A stretch of DNA of 55,542 bases from JAKQDH01 sp029558835 (GTDB lineage Bacteria; Planctomycetota; Phycisphaerae; UBA1845). The number at the start of each line of letters is the position of its first letter. Positions within the stretch are counted from its first letter, which is position 1. The notes under the pieces are model-generated. The model made no database searches. It saw only the letters and a program-made list of their open reading frames with translations, and was not told the DNA's origin. Positions 8,406 to 16,735 of the stretch are shown piece after piece. The stretch is from NCBI GenBank assembly GCA_035356615.1, contig DAOQSN010000036.1, positions 1-55,542 of the forward strand, given 5' to 3'. Position numbers and translations under genes: made by a program.

Positions 8406-11400
8406 GCGTCTCCAACGTAACCCCGGGGGAGGGTCGCAGCGCCGCGGCATCCCCCCTCACCCTACCCTCTCCCCCGGGGGGGAGAGGGGTTGTAACCGGC
8501 GAAACCGGTACGGCCTACTGGCGCAGCCTCGACGAGCTGGCCGACACGCCGCAGTTCCGGCAATTCCTGGAGGCGGAGTTTCCCGAGTCCGTAGAGGCCC
8601 TGCGCACGCCGGCCACGCGACGGCAGTTTCTGCAACTGATGGCCGCCTCACTGGCGCTGGCGGGCGTTACCGGTTGTCGCTGGCCGGTGGACACCATGGC
8701 GCCGCTGACGAAGCGTCCCGCGGGTCGGCTGCCCGGCGTGCCGGTTCACTACGCCACGGTCACGGAACTGGGCGGCAGCGCCCAGGGACTGGTTGTCACC
8801 TGCTACGACGGGCGACCGATCAAGATCGACGGCAATCCGAATCATCCGATCAACCTCGGCGCCACCGACTCCTTCGCCCAGGCCGGCGTATTGGAGATGT
8901 ACGATCCCGACCGTAGCCGGACGCTCATTCAGCGCGAGCGGCAACAGGAATCCGAGCGCACCTGGCCCGAGTTCGTCACCTTCATGCAGCCGGTGCTCGA
9001 ACGGCTGCGCTCGGCCGGCGGCTCCGGGCTGGCCGTGCTGAGCGAGGCGTCATCATCGCCGACGGTCGCGCGCCTGCGGCGGCAGTTGCTAACCGCGTGC
9101 CCCCAGGCCCGGTGGTACGAGTACGAGCCGATCTCCGCAGACAACGAGCGTGAGGGCGCTCGGCTGGCGTTCGGCAGCCCCCATCGCACGCAGCTCGAAC
9201 TCGCCAAGGCCCAAGTGATCGTCAGTCTCGATGCGGATTTGCTCGGGTGTCACCCGGCCGCCGTCAAGCACGCCCGTGATTTCGTGGCCGGGCGACAGGT
9301 GGACCGCACCGGCCGGCGGGTGGACTACGGCGGGCGCATGAACCGGCTGTACGTCGTGGAGAGCGGCTACTCGATCACAGGCGCGCAGGCGGATCACCGC
9401 CTCGCGGTGCCACCGACGGTCGTACCGGCCGTCGCGGGCGCGCTGGCGAACGAGCTGCGTCGGCTGGGCATGGCGCTGGGGCCCTGGGCGGAGGGGCTGC
9501 CGGGTGTCGCGGATGCCTGGGAGTTTGATCGGGCGCTGGTGCAGGCGATGGCACGAGACCTGGTGGAGGCCCGCGGCCGTGGCCTGATCGCCGTGGGCCC
9601 GCGTCAGCCGGCGCCCGTGCACGCCCTCGTACACGGTCTGAATGCCGCGCTGGGCGGCGCGGGCACGACGGTGCGCTACACGCCCGAACTCGATCCGGAT
9701 CGACCGACGCACGCGGAAGCCATTCAGACGCTGGCGGACGAACTTGCCGCCCGGCAGGTCGATACGCTGTTGATCCTCGGTGGCAATCCCGCGTTCGATG
9801 CCCCGGCTGACCTGGACTTCGCCCGCCGGCTGGAGACGGTGGCCACGACCAGCGTCCACTTGAGCCTGCATCGCAACGAGACCTCGCGGGCGTGCACCTG
9901 GCACGTGCCGCGGGCGCACTGCCTGGAATCGTGGGGCGACGCGCGAGCCCGCGACGGTACGGTAAGCGTGATCCAACCGTGCATCGAGCCGCTCTACGGC
10001 GGCAAGACGAGCATCGAACTGCTGGCGCTGCTGGCGGGCGAACTCGACGCCACCGGCATCGACATGGTCCGCGAGACGATCCGGTCGATGCGCGTGGACG
10101 AGGACTTCGAGGCGATCTGGGGCCGGACGTTGCACGATGGAGTGCTGGCAAACAGCGCCTGGAAGTTTGAGCAGCCCGAGGTGCGGTTCGGTCCCTGGGT
10201 CGAGCAGCTTGCGAGCATGCTTCAGCCACCGCCGCGAACCAGCCTGTTCGAGGTGGAGTTCGTACCGGATCGGCACGTCTACGACGGCCGGTTCGCCAAC
10301 CACGGCTGGTTGCAGGAGCTACCCGACCCGCTCACCAGGCTGACCTGGGACAACGCGGCCCTCATCAGCCCGGCCGACGCGCGGCAGCTGGGCGTCCAGT
10401 CGGGCGACGTGCTGCAACTGAGTCGCAACGGGCGGACGCTGGCGCTGCCCGCGTTCGTCATGCCGGGTCAGGCGCTGCGTACGCTCACGCTGTCGCTCGG
10501 TTACGGGCGGACGGCGGCCGGGCACGTCGGCGACGGTACCGGCTTTAACACGTACACGCTGCGCACGACCGACGCGCTACATGTGGCCACGGGCGTGACG
10601 GTCAAAGTCGCGGGCGGTCGCTGCAAGCTGGCGGTCACGCAGGATCATCACGCGATTCGCTCCGCGCTCGGCGAGCGCGAGAAGGCCGCCCGCTCGGCCG
10701 TGCTGGTCCGCGAAGCAACTTTGGGGCACTACCTCGCGCACCCGGACTTCGCTGCCCACTTGGACCATCATCCGCCGCTGATTTCGCTGTGGCGGGAACA
10801 CGACTACCGCGAGGGGCACCGCTGGGGCATGGTGATCGACCTGAACGCCTGCATCGGCTGCGGCACATGCGTTATCGCCTGCCAAGCGGAGAACAACGTC
10901 CCCGTCGTCGGGAAGGACGAAGTGGACCGCGGGCGCGAGATGCACTGGCTGCGCGTGGACCGCTACTTCCGCGGTGACCCCTCCAGCCCGCGCGTCGTGC
11001 ACCAGCCGCTGACCTGCCATCATTGCGAGAACGCCCCTTGCGAGCAGGTCTGCCCGGTGGCCGCCACCGTCCACAGCGCCGAAGGGCTCAACGACATGGT
11101 GTACAACCGCTGCATCGGCACCCGCTATTGCAGCAACAACTGCCCGTTCAAGGTGCGGCGGTTCAACTGGTTCAACAACCACAAGGGTCTGCAAGAGGTG
11201 GAGGAACTGGCGTTCAATCCCGAGGTGACGGTGCGCGGCCGGGGGGTTATGGAGAAGTGCACGTTCTGCGTGCAGCGGATCAGCGCGGTGAAGATCGCCG
11301 CCGGCAACGACCGGCGTCCGATCCGCGACGGCGAGGTCGTGCCGGCCTGCGCGCAAGCCTGCCCGACCAGCGCGATCCACTTCGGCGATCTGAACGATCC

Positions 11401-11533
11401 GACCAGCCGGGTGGCGCGCTTGCAGGCGCACGATCGTGGGTACGTGCTGCTGGCGGAACTGAACATCAAGCCGCGGACGAAGTACCTGGCGAGGTTGACC
11501 AACCCCGCGGCCGAGGCGAGAACTGCAACGTAG
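8393..11533 (+). CDS. actB: Alternative Complex III molybdopterin-like/Fe-S subunit ActB
   Basis: The 1,046-residue protein fuses a molybdopterin-oxidoreductase-like domain (about residues 100-800) to a C-terminal ferredoxin domain (about 812-1030). The latter carries four cysteine clusters: CIGCGTCVIAC, CHHCENAPCEQVCP, CIGTRYCSNNCP and CTFC...CAQACP. A twin-arginine-like segment with a lipobox-like end (TRRQFLQLMAAS...VTGC, about 74-96) indicates export, as in known ActB proteins. ATG 8393 is the only start that keeps the conserved 'YWRSLDELADTPQF' region, and it overlaps the end of actA. The first roughly 35 residues are odd: they are encoded by a dispersed GC-rich palindrome (8450-8491, read as PLTLPSPPGGRG), so a repeat element appears to have become N-terminal coding sequence. 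Confidence 0.94.
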   Translation: MPPVSVSNVTPGEGRSAAASPLTLPSPPGGRGVVTGETGTAYWRSLDELADTPQFRQFLEAEFPESVEALRTPATRRQFLQLMAASLALAGVTGCRWPVDTMAPLTKRPAGRLPGVPVHYATVTELGGSAQGLVVTCYDGRPIKIDGNPNHPINLGATDSFAQAGVLEMYDPDRSRTLIQRERQQESERTWPEFVTFMQPVLERLRSAGGSGLAVLSEASSSPTVARLRRQLLTACPQARWYEYEPISADNEREGARLAFGSPHRTQLELAKAQVIVSLDADLLGCHPAAVKHARDFVAGRQVDRTGRRVDYGGRMNRLYVVESGYSITGAQADHRLAVPPTVVPAVAGALANELRRLGMALGPWAEGLPGVADAWEFDRALVQAMARDLVEARGRGLIAVGPRQPAPVHALVHGLNAALGGAGTTVRYTPELDPDRPTHAEAIQTLADELAARQVDTLLILGGNPAFDAPADLDFARRLETVATTSVHLSLHRNETSRACTWHVPRAHCLESWGDARARDGTVSVIQPCIEPLYGGKTSIELLALLAGELDATGIDMVRETIRSMRVDEDFEAIWGRTLHDGVLANSAWKFEQPEVRFGPWVEQLASMLQPPPRTSLFEVEFVPDRHVYDGRFANHGWLQELPDPLTRLTWDNAALISPADARQLGVQSGDVLQLSRNGRTLALPAFVMPGQALRTLTLSLGYGRTAAGHVGDGTGFNTYTLRTTDALHVATGVTVKVAGGRCKLAVTQDHHAIRSALGEREKAARSAVLVREATLGHYLAHPDFAAHLDHHPPLISLWREHDYREGHRWGMVIDLNACIGCGTCVIACQAENNVPVVGKDEVDRGREMHWLRVDRYFRGDPSSPRVVHQPLTCHHCENAPCEQVCPVAATVHSAEGLNDMVYNRCIGTRYCSNNCPFKVRRFNWFNNHKGLQEVEELAFNPEVTVRGRGVMEKCTFCVQRISAVKIAAGNDRRPIRDGEVVPACAQACPTSAIHFGDLNDPTSRVARLQAHDRGYVLLAELNIKPRTKYLARLTNPAAEARTAT
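8450..8491. repeat. Dispersed palindrome (family E) inside actB 5' end
   Basis: CCCTCACCCTACCCTCTCCC followed by CCGGGGGGGAGAGGGG forms a GC-rich hairpin. Related palindromes occur at 1-20, 35811-35850 and 46272-46308. This copy is translated in frame as the leader of ActB. Confidence 0.75.
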
Positions 11534-11534
11534 G

Positions 11535-11650
11535 CGGGTGCCCCAGGTCCTCCGGACCTCGGGGACTGACGATGGGTGCCCCAGGTCCTGTGGACCTGGG
11601 GAACTGACGACGGGTGGCCCAGGTCCTGTGGACCTGGGGGAGTGATGATG
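11535..11650 (+). repeat. Three tandem copies of palindrome family A
   Basis: Three units of about 38-39 bases begin at 11535, 11574 and 11612. Each has the core GGTGCCCAGGTCC-N3-GGACCTGGG (copy 1 and copy 2 vary by a base or two), which can fold as a hairpin. They fill the actB-actC gap. A second tandem array of the same core lies at 35650-35725. Confidence 0.85.
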
Positions 11651-11780
11651 GCTGGGCACGCCGAGCGCCTTCGCCGGGTGGCACGCCCAAGCCGAAGGCG
11701 CCCGCATGCTGTGCCGGCAGCCACCTGCTCGTGCGGGACGGGGCCTGGCGGCGCGGCGCTTGGCGATGCCACCCCATTCC
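11651..11780. repeat. REP/BIME-like inverted pair (family B) before actC
   Basis: A unit GGTGGCACGCCCAAGCCGAA...GCATGCTG (about 11681-11711) is followed by an opposite unit GGCGGCGCGGCGCTTGGCGATGCCACC (about 11749-11775). Together with the family A array it makes the 270-base actB-actC spacer almost entirely repeat DNA inside an operon. Confidence 0.7.
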
Positions 11781-11805
11781 GCGAGGCGGAGAACCGGCCC
11801 GGGCA

Positions 11806-13269
11806 ATGACGACGGTACTGCTTGACAACACGATCGAAGACCCGACGACCCGAGCGCCGCTGGTACTCGGCCGGCACGACTTCGCGTCAGTGACGGAGAC
11901 GGTCTGCCGGGTGACGGAGCGGCCGCGTCCGCCCCGGGCGTGGTACGTCGCCTTCGCCTGCGCGCTGAGCGGGGTGGGCGTGCTGGTCGTGATGGTGGGC
12001 TACCTGATCCTCACCGGCGTGGGCGTTTGGGGCGTGAACAACCCGGTCGGCTGGGGCTGGGCGATCATCAACTTCGTGTTCTGGGTGGGCATCGGGCACG
12101 CGGGGACGCTGATCTCGGCGATCCTGTTCCTGTTCCGGCAGAAGTGGCGGACGAGCATCAATCGCTTCGCCGAAGCGATGACGATCTTCGCGGTGATCTG
12201 CGCCGGGTTGTTCCCCGCGATCCACGTGGGCCGGGCTTGGCTGGCGTACTGGATGGCCCCCTATCCCAACCAGATGCAGATGTGGCCCAACTTCCGCAGC
12301 CCGCTGCTGTGGGACGTCTTTGCCGTCAGCACCTATGCGCTGGTCTCGCTGATGTTCTGGTACATGGGCATGATCCCGGACTTAGCGACGCTGCGCGACC
12401 GGGCCGTCACACGGGTACGCCAGATCATCTACGGCCTGCTGGCGCTGGGTTGGCGCGGCTCGAACCGCCAGTGGCTGCGTTACGAGCGGGCGTACCTGCT
12501 CTTGGCGGCCCTCGCGACACCGCTGGTGCTCAGCGTGCACTCGGTGGTGAGCTTCGACTTCGCGGTCGCGCAGCTTCCCGGCTGGCACACGACGATCTTC
12601 CCGCCGTACTTCGTGGCCGGGGCGATCTTCTCCGGGTTTGCCATGGTGCTCACGCTGGTGATCCCCGCGCGGCAGTGGTTCGGGCTGAAGGACATCGTTA
12701 CGCCGCGGCACCTGGAGAACGTCGCCAAGATCATCCTGGTGACCGGCTCGATGGTCGGCTACGCCTACGGCATCGAGTTCTTCATCGCGTGGTACGGCGG
12801 CAACGCCGCGGAGTTGTATGCGTTCGTCAGCCGGGCGCTAGGTCCCTATGCCTGGGCGTACTGGATCATGGTGAGCTGCAACGTGCTGGCGCCGCAGCTT
12901 TTCTGGTTCAAGGCGTGCCGCACCCACGTCTGGGCGATGTTTGCCGTCGGCGTGGTGGTCAACATCGGCATGTGGTTCGAGCGGTTCGTCATCACGGTGA
13001 CCTCGCTCAGCCAGGACTTCCTGCCTTCGAGCTGGGGATACTACTCCCCCACCTGGGTGGACGTACTGACCTTCGTGGGCAGCTTCGGGCTGTTCTTCAC
13101 GCTGTTTCTGCTGTTTGTGCGTTACCTGCCGATGGTGGCGATGGCCGAGGTCAAGAGCGTGATGCCGCAGGCGTTGGCGGCCCACGGCCCGCACCGGCCG
13201 CTGGGCGACTACTGGGGCGACATGCCGCGGCAGCATGAACCGGGCAGGCATGGGGAGCAGCAAACGTGA
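11806..13269 (+). CDS. actC: Alternative Complex III NrfD-like membrane subunit ActC
   Basis: The 487-residue protein is polytopic and belongs to the NrfD/PsrC family. It has about ten membrane helices, for example 'WAIINFVFWVGIGHAGTLIS' and 'YAYGIEFFIAWYGG'. ActC is a large quinol-binding membrane subunit of the complex. The ATG at 11806 is chosen because the conserved family sequence begins shortly after it and everything upstream is repeat DNA. GAGGCGGAGAA precedes it as a plausible ribosome site. The stop overlaps the start of actD as GTGA. Confidence 0.93.
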   Translation: MTTVLLDNTIEDPTTRAPLVLGRHDFASVTETVCRVTERPRPPRAWYVAFACALSGVGVLVVMVGYLILTGVGVWGVNNPVGWGWAIINFVFWVGIGHAGTLISAILFLFRQKWRTSINRFAEAMTIFAVICAGLFPAIHVGRAWLAYWMAPYPNQMQMWPNFRSPLLWDVFAVSTYALVSLMFWYMGMIPDLATLRDRAVTRVRQIIYGLLALGWRGSNRQWLRYERAYLLLAALATPLVLSVHSVVSFDFAVAQLPGWHTTIFPPYFVAGAIFSGFAMVLTLVIPARQWFGLKDIVTPRHLENVAKIILVTGSMVGYAYGIEFFIAWYGGNAAELYAFVSRALGPYAWAYWIMVSCNVLAPQLFWFKACRTHVWAMFAVGVVVNIGMWFERFVITVTSLSQDFLPSSWGYYSPTWVDVLTFVGSFGLFFTLFLLFVRYLPMVAMAEVKSVMPQALAAHGPHRPLGDYWGDMPRQHEPGRHGEQQT

Positions 13270-13844
13270 TTCGAGCGGACTCGCCATCCCAGGCCGCCAC
13301 GCCCACCGCCACACCGCGGCTGTGGGGGTATGTCGCGCGGTTCGACTCAGTCGAGGCGCTGCTGACGGCCGCCGAGCGCATGCGCGACGCGGGCTTCACG
13401 CATTGGGACGCGCATACGCCGTTCCCCGTCCACGGGCTCAACGACGCCATGGGGCTGAAGCCGACGCGCCTGCCGTGGCTGGTGTTCGGAGCCGGGGTCG
13501 CGGGGGCGACCCTCGGCATCGCCCTGCAATGGTGGACCAACGCCTTTGACTACCGGTTCATCATCAGCGGCAAGCCGTTCTGGTCGCTGCCGGCCAATAT
13601 CCCCGTTGCGTTTGAGTTGACGATCCTGTTCAGCGCTCTGGCGGCGTTTCTCGGCATGCTGGTGTTCAACGACCTGCCGCGGTGGTACCACGCGCTGTTC
13701 ACGAACCGGGCGTTTCGGCGGGCGACGGCTGACGCGTTCTTCATCAGTATCGAGGCGGACGACCCGCGGTTTGATGCCCGACATACCCGGGCGCTCCTGG
13801 AGGAACTGGGCGGCACCGGCGTGGAGGCCGTGTTGGAGGAGTGA
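13266..13844 (+). CDS. actD: Alternative Complex III subunit ActD (DUF3341)
   Basis: The 192-residue protein has a soluble N-terminal part beginning 'LWGYVARFDSVEALLTAAE' and two membrane helices (about residues 75-95 and 117-137), the usual DUF3341/ActD layout. Its GTG start overlaps the actC stop (GTGA), and its stop overlaps the actE start in the same way. ActD is a structural subunit of quinol:electron-acceptor oxidoreductase with no cofactor of its own. Confidence 0.93.
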   Translation: MIRADSPSQAATPTATPRLWGYVARFDSVEALLTAAERMRDAGFTHWDAHTPFPVHGLNDAMGLKPTRLPWLVFGAGVAGATLGIALQWWTNAFDYRFIISGKPFWSLPANIPVAFELTILFSALAAFLGMLVFNDLPRWYHALFTNRAFRRATADAFFISIEADDPRFDARHTRALLEELGGTGVEAVLEE

Positions 13845-14581
13845 GGAACGTGCCGATCCGACGGTGGTATCTGTACGCAGCGCTCATCGTGGCCGCCCTC
13901 GCCACGGTGCCGCCCGCCCTGATCGCGCGGGCGCGGACCGTCCGCTCGCCCCACCCGCGGGTCCACCTCATCCAGGACATGGACGCGCAGCCGAAACTCA
14001 AGACGCAGAAGACCAGCACGTTCTTCGCCGACGGACGCGGCCTGCGACCGCCCGTGGTGGGGACCGTCGCGCGGGGCGAACTGCACGCGGACGACCACCT
14101 TCACCGCGGCAAGCAGGCGGACCAATGGGCCACGACGTTCCCGACGCAGTTGACCCTACCGTTGTTGCAGCGGGGGCGAGAGCGGTTCGACGTCTTCTGC
14201 GCCCCGTGTCACGGGTTGGACGGCGACGGGCACGGGGTGGTGGCGGTCCGGGCCGCCCGGTTGCAGGAAATCACGTGGGTCGCGCCGGCCTCGCTCCATG
14301 AGCCAAAGGTGCGCGAGCAGCCGGTCGGTCAGATCTTCGGTACGATCACCGACGGGCTGCGTACCATGCCGAGCTACGCGGCCCAGGTTCCGGTGGCAGA
14401 CCGATGGGCCATCCTCGCGTACGTGCGGGCGTTGCAGCGCAGCCAGAACGCGACCCTGGAGGACGTGCCGCCGGAGGCAAGGGACGAACTTGAGCGGGCG
14501 CTACGGCGGGTAGAGGGCGCCCCGTTGGACGCGGCGCCGACCGAGCCGGCGCCGCGGCACGCAGGAGATGCCGACCATTGA
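13841..14581 (+). CDS. actE: Alternative Complex III monoheme cytochrome c subunit ActE
   Basis: The 246-residue protein has an N-terminal membrane anchor (about residues 9-30) and a single class I cytochrome c domain with CAPCH at residue 120. A downstream Met in 'TDGLRTMPSYAAQVP' is the likely distal heme ligand. Family knowledge makes ActE the exit point for electrons to soluble carriers or an oxidase. The GTG start overlaps the actD stop. The C-terminal 25 residues are Pro/Ala-rich and probably disordered. Confidence 0.93.
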   Translation: MRNVPIRRWYLYAALIVAALATVPPALIARARTVRSPHPRVHLIQDMDAQPKLKTQKTSTFFADGRGLRPPVVGTVARGELHADDHLHRGKQADQWATTFPTQLTLPLLQRGRERFDVFCAPCHGLDGDGHGVVAVRAARLQEITWVAPASLHEPKVREQPVGQIFGTITDGLRTMPSYAAQVPVADRWAILAYVRALQRSQNATLEDVPPEARDELERALRRVEGAPLDAAPTEPAPRHAGDADH

Positions 14582-15786
14582 GGCAGACGGTGGACACCTC
14601 GGCTGAGAATCGCCGGATTCTCGCCTTCGCACCGCGGCTGGTGCGCGGGGCACGGCTCGTCGGTCTGGCCGCCCTGGGCTTCAGCGTGCTGCTGGCCCTG
14701 TGGCTGCGCGACGGGTGGGCGACCTTTTTCCAGGCGTACCTGGTGAACTTCTGCTACTTCCTGAGCCTGGGGCTCGGGGCGTTGTTCTTCGTCATCCTCC
14801 AGCATTTGACGCGGGCGGGCTGGAGCGTCGTGGTGCGCCGGCTGGCGGAGGGACTGGCCGGGACGCTGCCGGTGCTGGCCCTGCTGGCCGTGCTCGTGCT
14901 GGTCGGCATGGGCGAGCTGTACCCGTGGGCGACCGGACACGCGCCGGCCGATGACCACCTGCTGCTGGGCAAACAGGCATACCTCAACCCGTTCTTCTTC
15001 GCGGTACGGATGGTCCTTTACTTCGCCGTCTGGGCGGGCCTGTCGCAGTACTTCCTGCGCACCTCCGTCCGCCAGGATGAGACCGGCGACCCGCGTCTCA
15101 CGTTGCACATGCAGTGGGCGAGCGCCCCGGCCATGCTGCTGTTCGCCGTGACGGTCACGTTCGCCTCGTTCGACCTGCTGATGTCGCTGGAGCCGCACTG
15201 GTACAGCACGATCTTCGGCGTCTACTTCTTCGCGGGCGGCGTGCTCGGTTTCCTCGCCCTGCTGGTGGTCGTCGTGTGGGGGCTCCAGCGATCGGGGCGG
15301 ATCACCGCGTCGGTCACGCCCGAGCACTACCACGACCTCGGCAAGCTCCTGCTGGGGTTCACCGTCTTCTGGGCGTACATCGCTTTCTCCCAGTACATGC
15401 TTATCTGGTACGCGAACATCCCGGAAGAGACGACGTGGTATCTGGTCCGCCAGGAGGGCATCTGGCTTTGGGTGAGTGTGGGTCTGCTGGCCGGGCACTT
15501 CCTGCTGCCGTTCCTGCTGCTGCTCTCGCGCTATCCCAAGCGTCGCCAGGGGCTGCTGGTGCTCATCGCCGGGTGGCTGCTGCTGATGCATTGGGTGGAT
15601 CTGTTCTGGTTGACGATGCCCGGCCGGCGTTCGGGGAGCTGGCCGCTGCACGTGCTGGATGTGACGTGTTTCGTGGCAAGCGGAGCGCTCTGGGTGTCCG
15701 CCGCCGCGCACCGTCTGCGCCGCGTATCGCTGGTCCCGCAGCGCGACCCGCGTCTGCTGGAGTCACTGACTTTCGAGAACGTGTGA
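14578..15786 (+). CDS. actF: Alternative Complex III NrfD-like membrane subunit ActF
   Basis: The 402-residue polytopic protein is a shorter NrfD-family relative of ActC, the second large membrane subunit. Ten or so helices are visible, with recognisable stretches such as 'HWYSTIFGVYFFAGG' and 'YIAFSQYMLIWYANIPEET'. The likely start is TTG 14578, overlapping the actE stop as TTGA; GTG 14590 is the alternative. Tight overlaps from actC to the next gene indicate translational coupling and fixed stoichiometry. Confidence 0.92.
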   Translation: MRQTVDTSAENRRILAFAPRLVRGARLVGLAALGFSVLLALWLRDGWATFFQAYLVNFCYFLSLGLGALFFVILQHLTRAGWSVVVRRLAEGLAGTLPVLALLAVLVLVGMGELYPWATGHAPADDHLLLGKQAYLNPFFFAVRMVLYFAVWAGLSQYFLRTSVRQDETGDPRLTLHMQWASAPAMLLFAVTVTFASFDLLMSLEPHWYSTIFGVYFFAGGVLGFLALLVVVVWGLQRSGRITASVTPEHYHDLGKLLLGFTVFWAYIAFSQYMLIWYANIPEETTWYLVRQEGIWLWVSVGLLAGHFLLPFLLLLSRYPKRRQGLLVLIAGWLLLMHWVDLFWLTMPGRRSGSWPLHVLDVTCFVASGALWVSAAAHRLRRVSLVPQRDPRLLESLTFENV

Positions 15787-16124
15787 TGCCGTCCCGCATG
15801 CGTCCGACAGCAAGAATCGACGTGGCCGCAGTGATCGTGGTCAGCGTGGTGGCCGGCCTGCTGTCCTTGTCGGTCATGCTCATGGTGCAGACCCACGCCC
15901 CGCATGGCCTGCCCGCCCCTCAGACGGTCGACATGCGTCTGCGCGAGCGTGCGGAACGCACACGTCTACAGGCGGCCCAGCACGCCGTGCTGAGCACCTA
16001 CCGCGTGCTCGACGCGGGCACGGGCAGCGTGGCCATCCCCATCGAGCGGGCAACGGAACTCGTCGTTGCCGAACGGCCCGAAGTGCCGCAACCCAAGCCG
16101 CCTCGGCCACCCAGGCCGCAGTAG
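15786..16124 (+). CDS. Small single-pass membrane protein ending the act operon
   Basis: This 112-residue protein has one membrane helix (about residues 14-36, 'VAAVIVVSVVAGLLSLSVML'), a soluble domain and a Pro-rich tail. The piece 'IPIERATELVVAE' resembles a segment I associate with small proteins next to respiratory genes in planctomycetes; this is recollection and not a database result. The ATG overlaps the actF stop by one base (TGATG), so it is certainly part of the operon. It could be a minor subunit in the place of ActG, or an assembly factor. Confidence 0.8.
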   Translation: MPSRMRPTARIDVAAVIVVSVVAGLLSLSVMLMVQTHAPHGLPAPQTVDMRLRERAERTRLQAAQHAVLSTYRVLDAGTGSVAIPIERATELVVAERPEVPQPKPPRPPRPQ

Positions 16125-16378
16125 TACCCCCCCACCGTGCCGCCGCGCCTCCCCCTGCCGGGCGGCCCGCCGCGGGTTCCTTTCCAGCCGACGCGCGCAG
16201 CCCGATCCGGGACGGCACATTCACCCACCACTCGTCCGTTGCCATGAGCGTCCCTGTCCCCGCAATCGGTACCAAGGGCGGTCGTCCACCCCGGCCATGC
16301 CGCCTACGCCGACCGCATTTCCGCAGGTGCGTCCGATAACCGCACGCAGACAGCAACTACCAGCACTGAGAAATGGGG

Positions 16379-16407
16379 TTGACATGGAGGGACCCTTCCG
16401 ATAAACT
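16379..16407 (+). promoter_or_regulatory. Sigma70-like promoter
   Basis: TTGACA at 16379-16384, a 17-base spacer and TAAACT at 16402-16407 make a near-consensus promoter. It sits in a locally AT-richer stretch (16360-16735), unlike the surrounding very GC-rich DNA. Transcription from about 16414 would give a 5' leader of about 320 bases in front of the secreted protein at 16736, or would serve the small ORF at 16435. Confidence 0.6.
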
Positions 16408-16434
16408 CGGGCAACTGTGTTATGGGAGGTTAGG

Positions 16435-16578
16435 ATGTTTACGGACCATCCGCTACGTAAGCATGGGCAGCAAGGCGCGTGCATAGCAGCAAATCGGCGA
16501 TTAGAGGCGTGTATTACCGGCTTGCTTCGTATCGCCCCCGACGAATCGGCGTCAGAAAATGAGCAAATGGGATATTAG
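16435..16578 (+). CDS. Candidate 47-residue ORF behind the promoter
   Basis: ATG 16435 is preceded by GGGAGG with a 5-base spacer and lies 28 bases after the -10 box. The frame runs 47 codons to TAG 16578 (begins MFTDHPLRKHGQQGACIAAN). No family is recognised and no membrane segment is evident. It could be a leader peptide, a small protein or chance. Base composition is lower in GC than neighbouring genes. Confidence is low because there is no homology to lean on. Confidence 0.35.
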   Translation: MFTDHPLRKHGQQGACIAANRRLEACITGLLRIAPDESASENEQMGY

Positions 16579-16735
16579 CGGAAGTCACTGCAATTGAACA
16601 TCGCAGGACTCATAACCGCTTCGGAGCGATCGGAAAGAAACGCGGCCTGGTGGCCGCACACCGTCGGAAGAACCAGAACGACAATGAGGCTTCCGTAGGT
16701 CAGGACCAGCACAAGGGAGAGAAGGAGAAACCGCA

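Noticed and set aside
9089..10303. 404-codon minus-strand frame inside actB
   Set aside because: Shadow of the ActB coding frame; no motifs.
11535..11650. CRISPR-like array
   Set aside because: Repeats are tandem palindromes with no unique spacers of constant length and no cas genes nearby.
16579..16735. Possible tRNA or riboswitch in the leader of gene X
   Set aside because: No T-loop, anticodon arm or known aptamer core could be recognised by eye.
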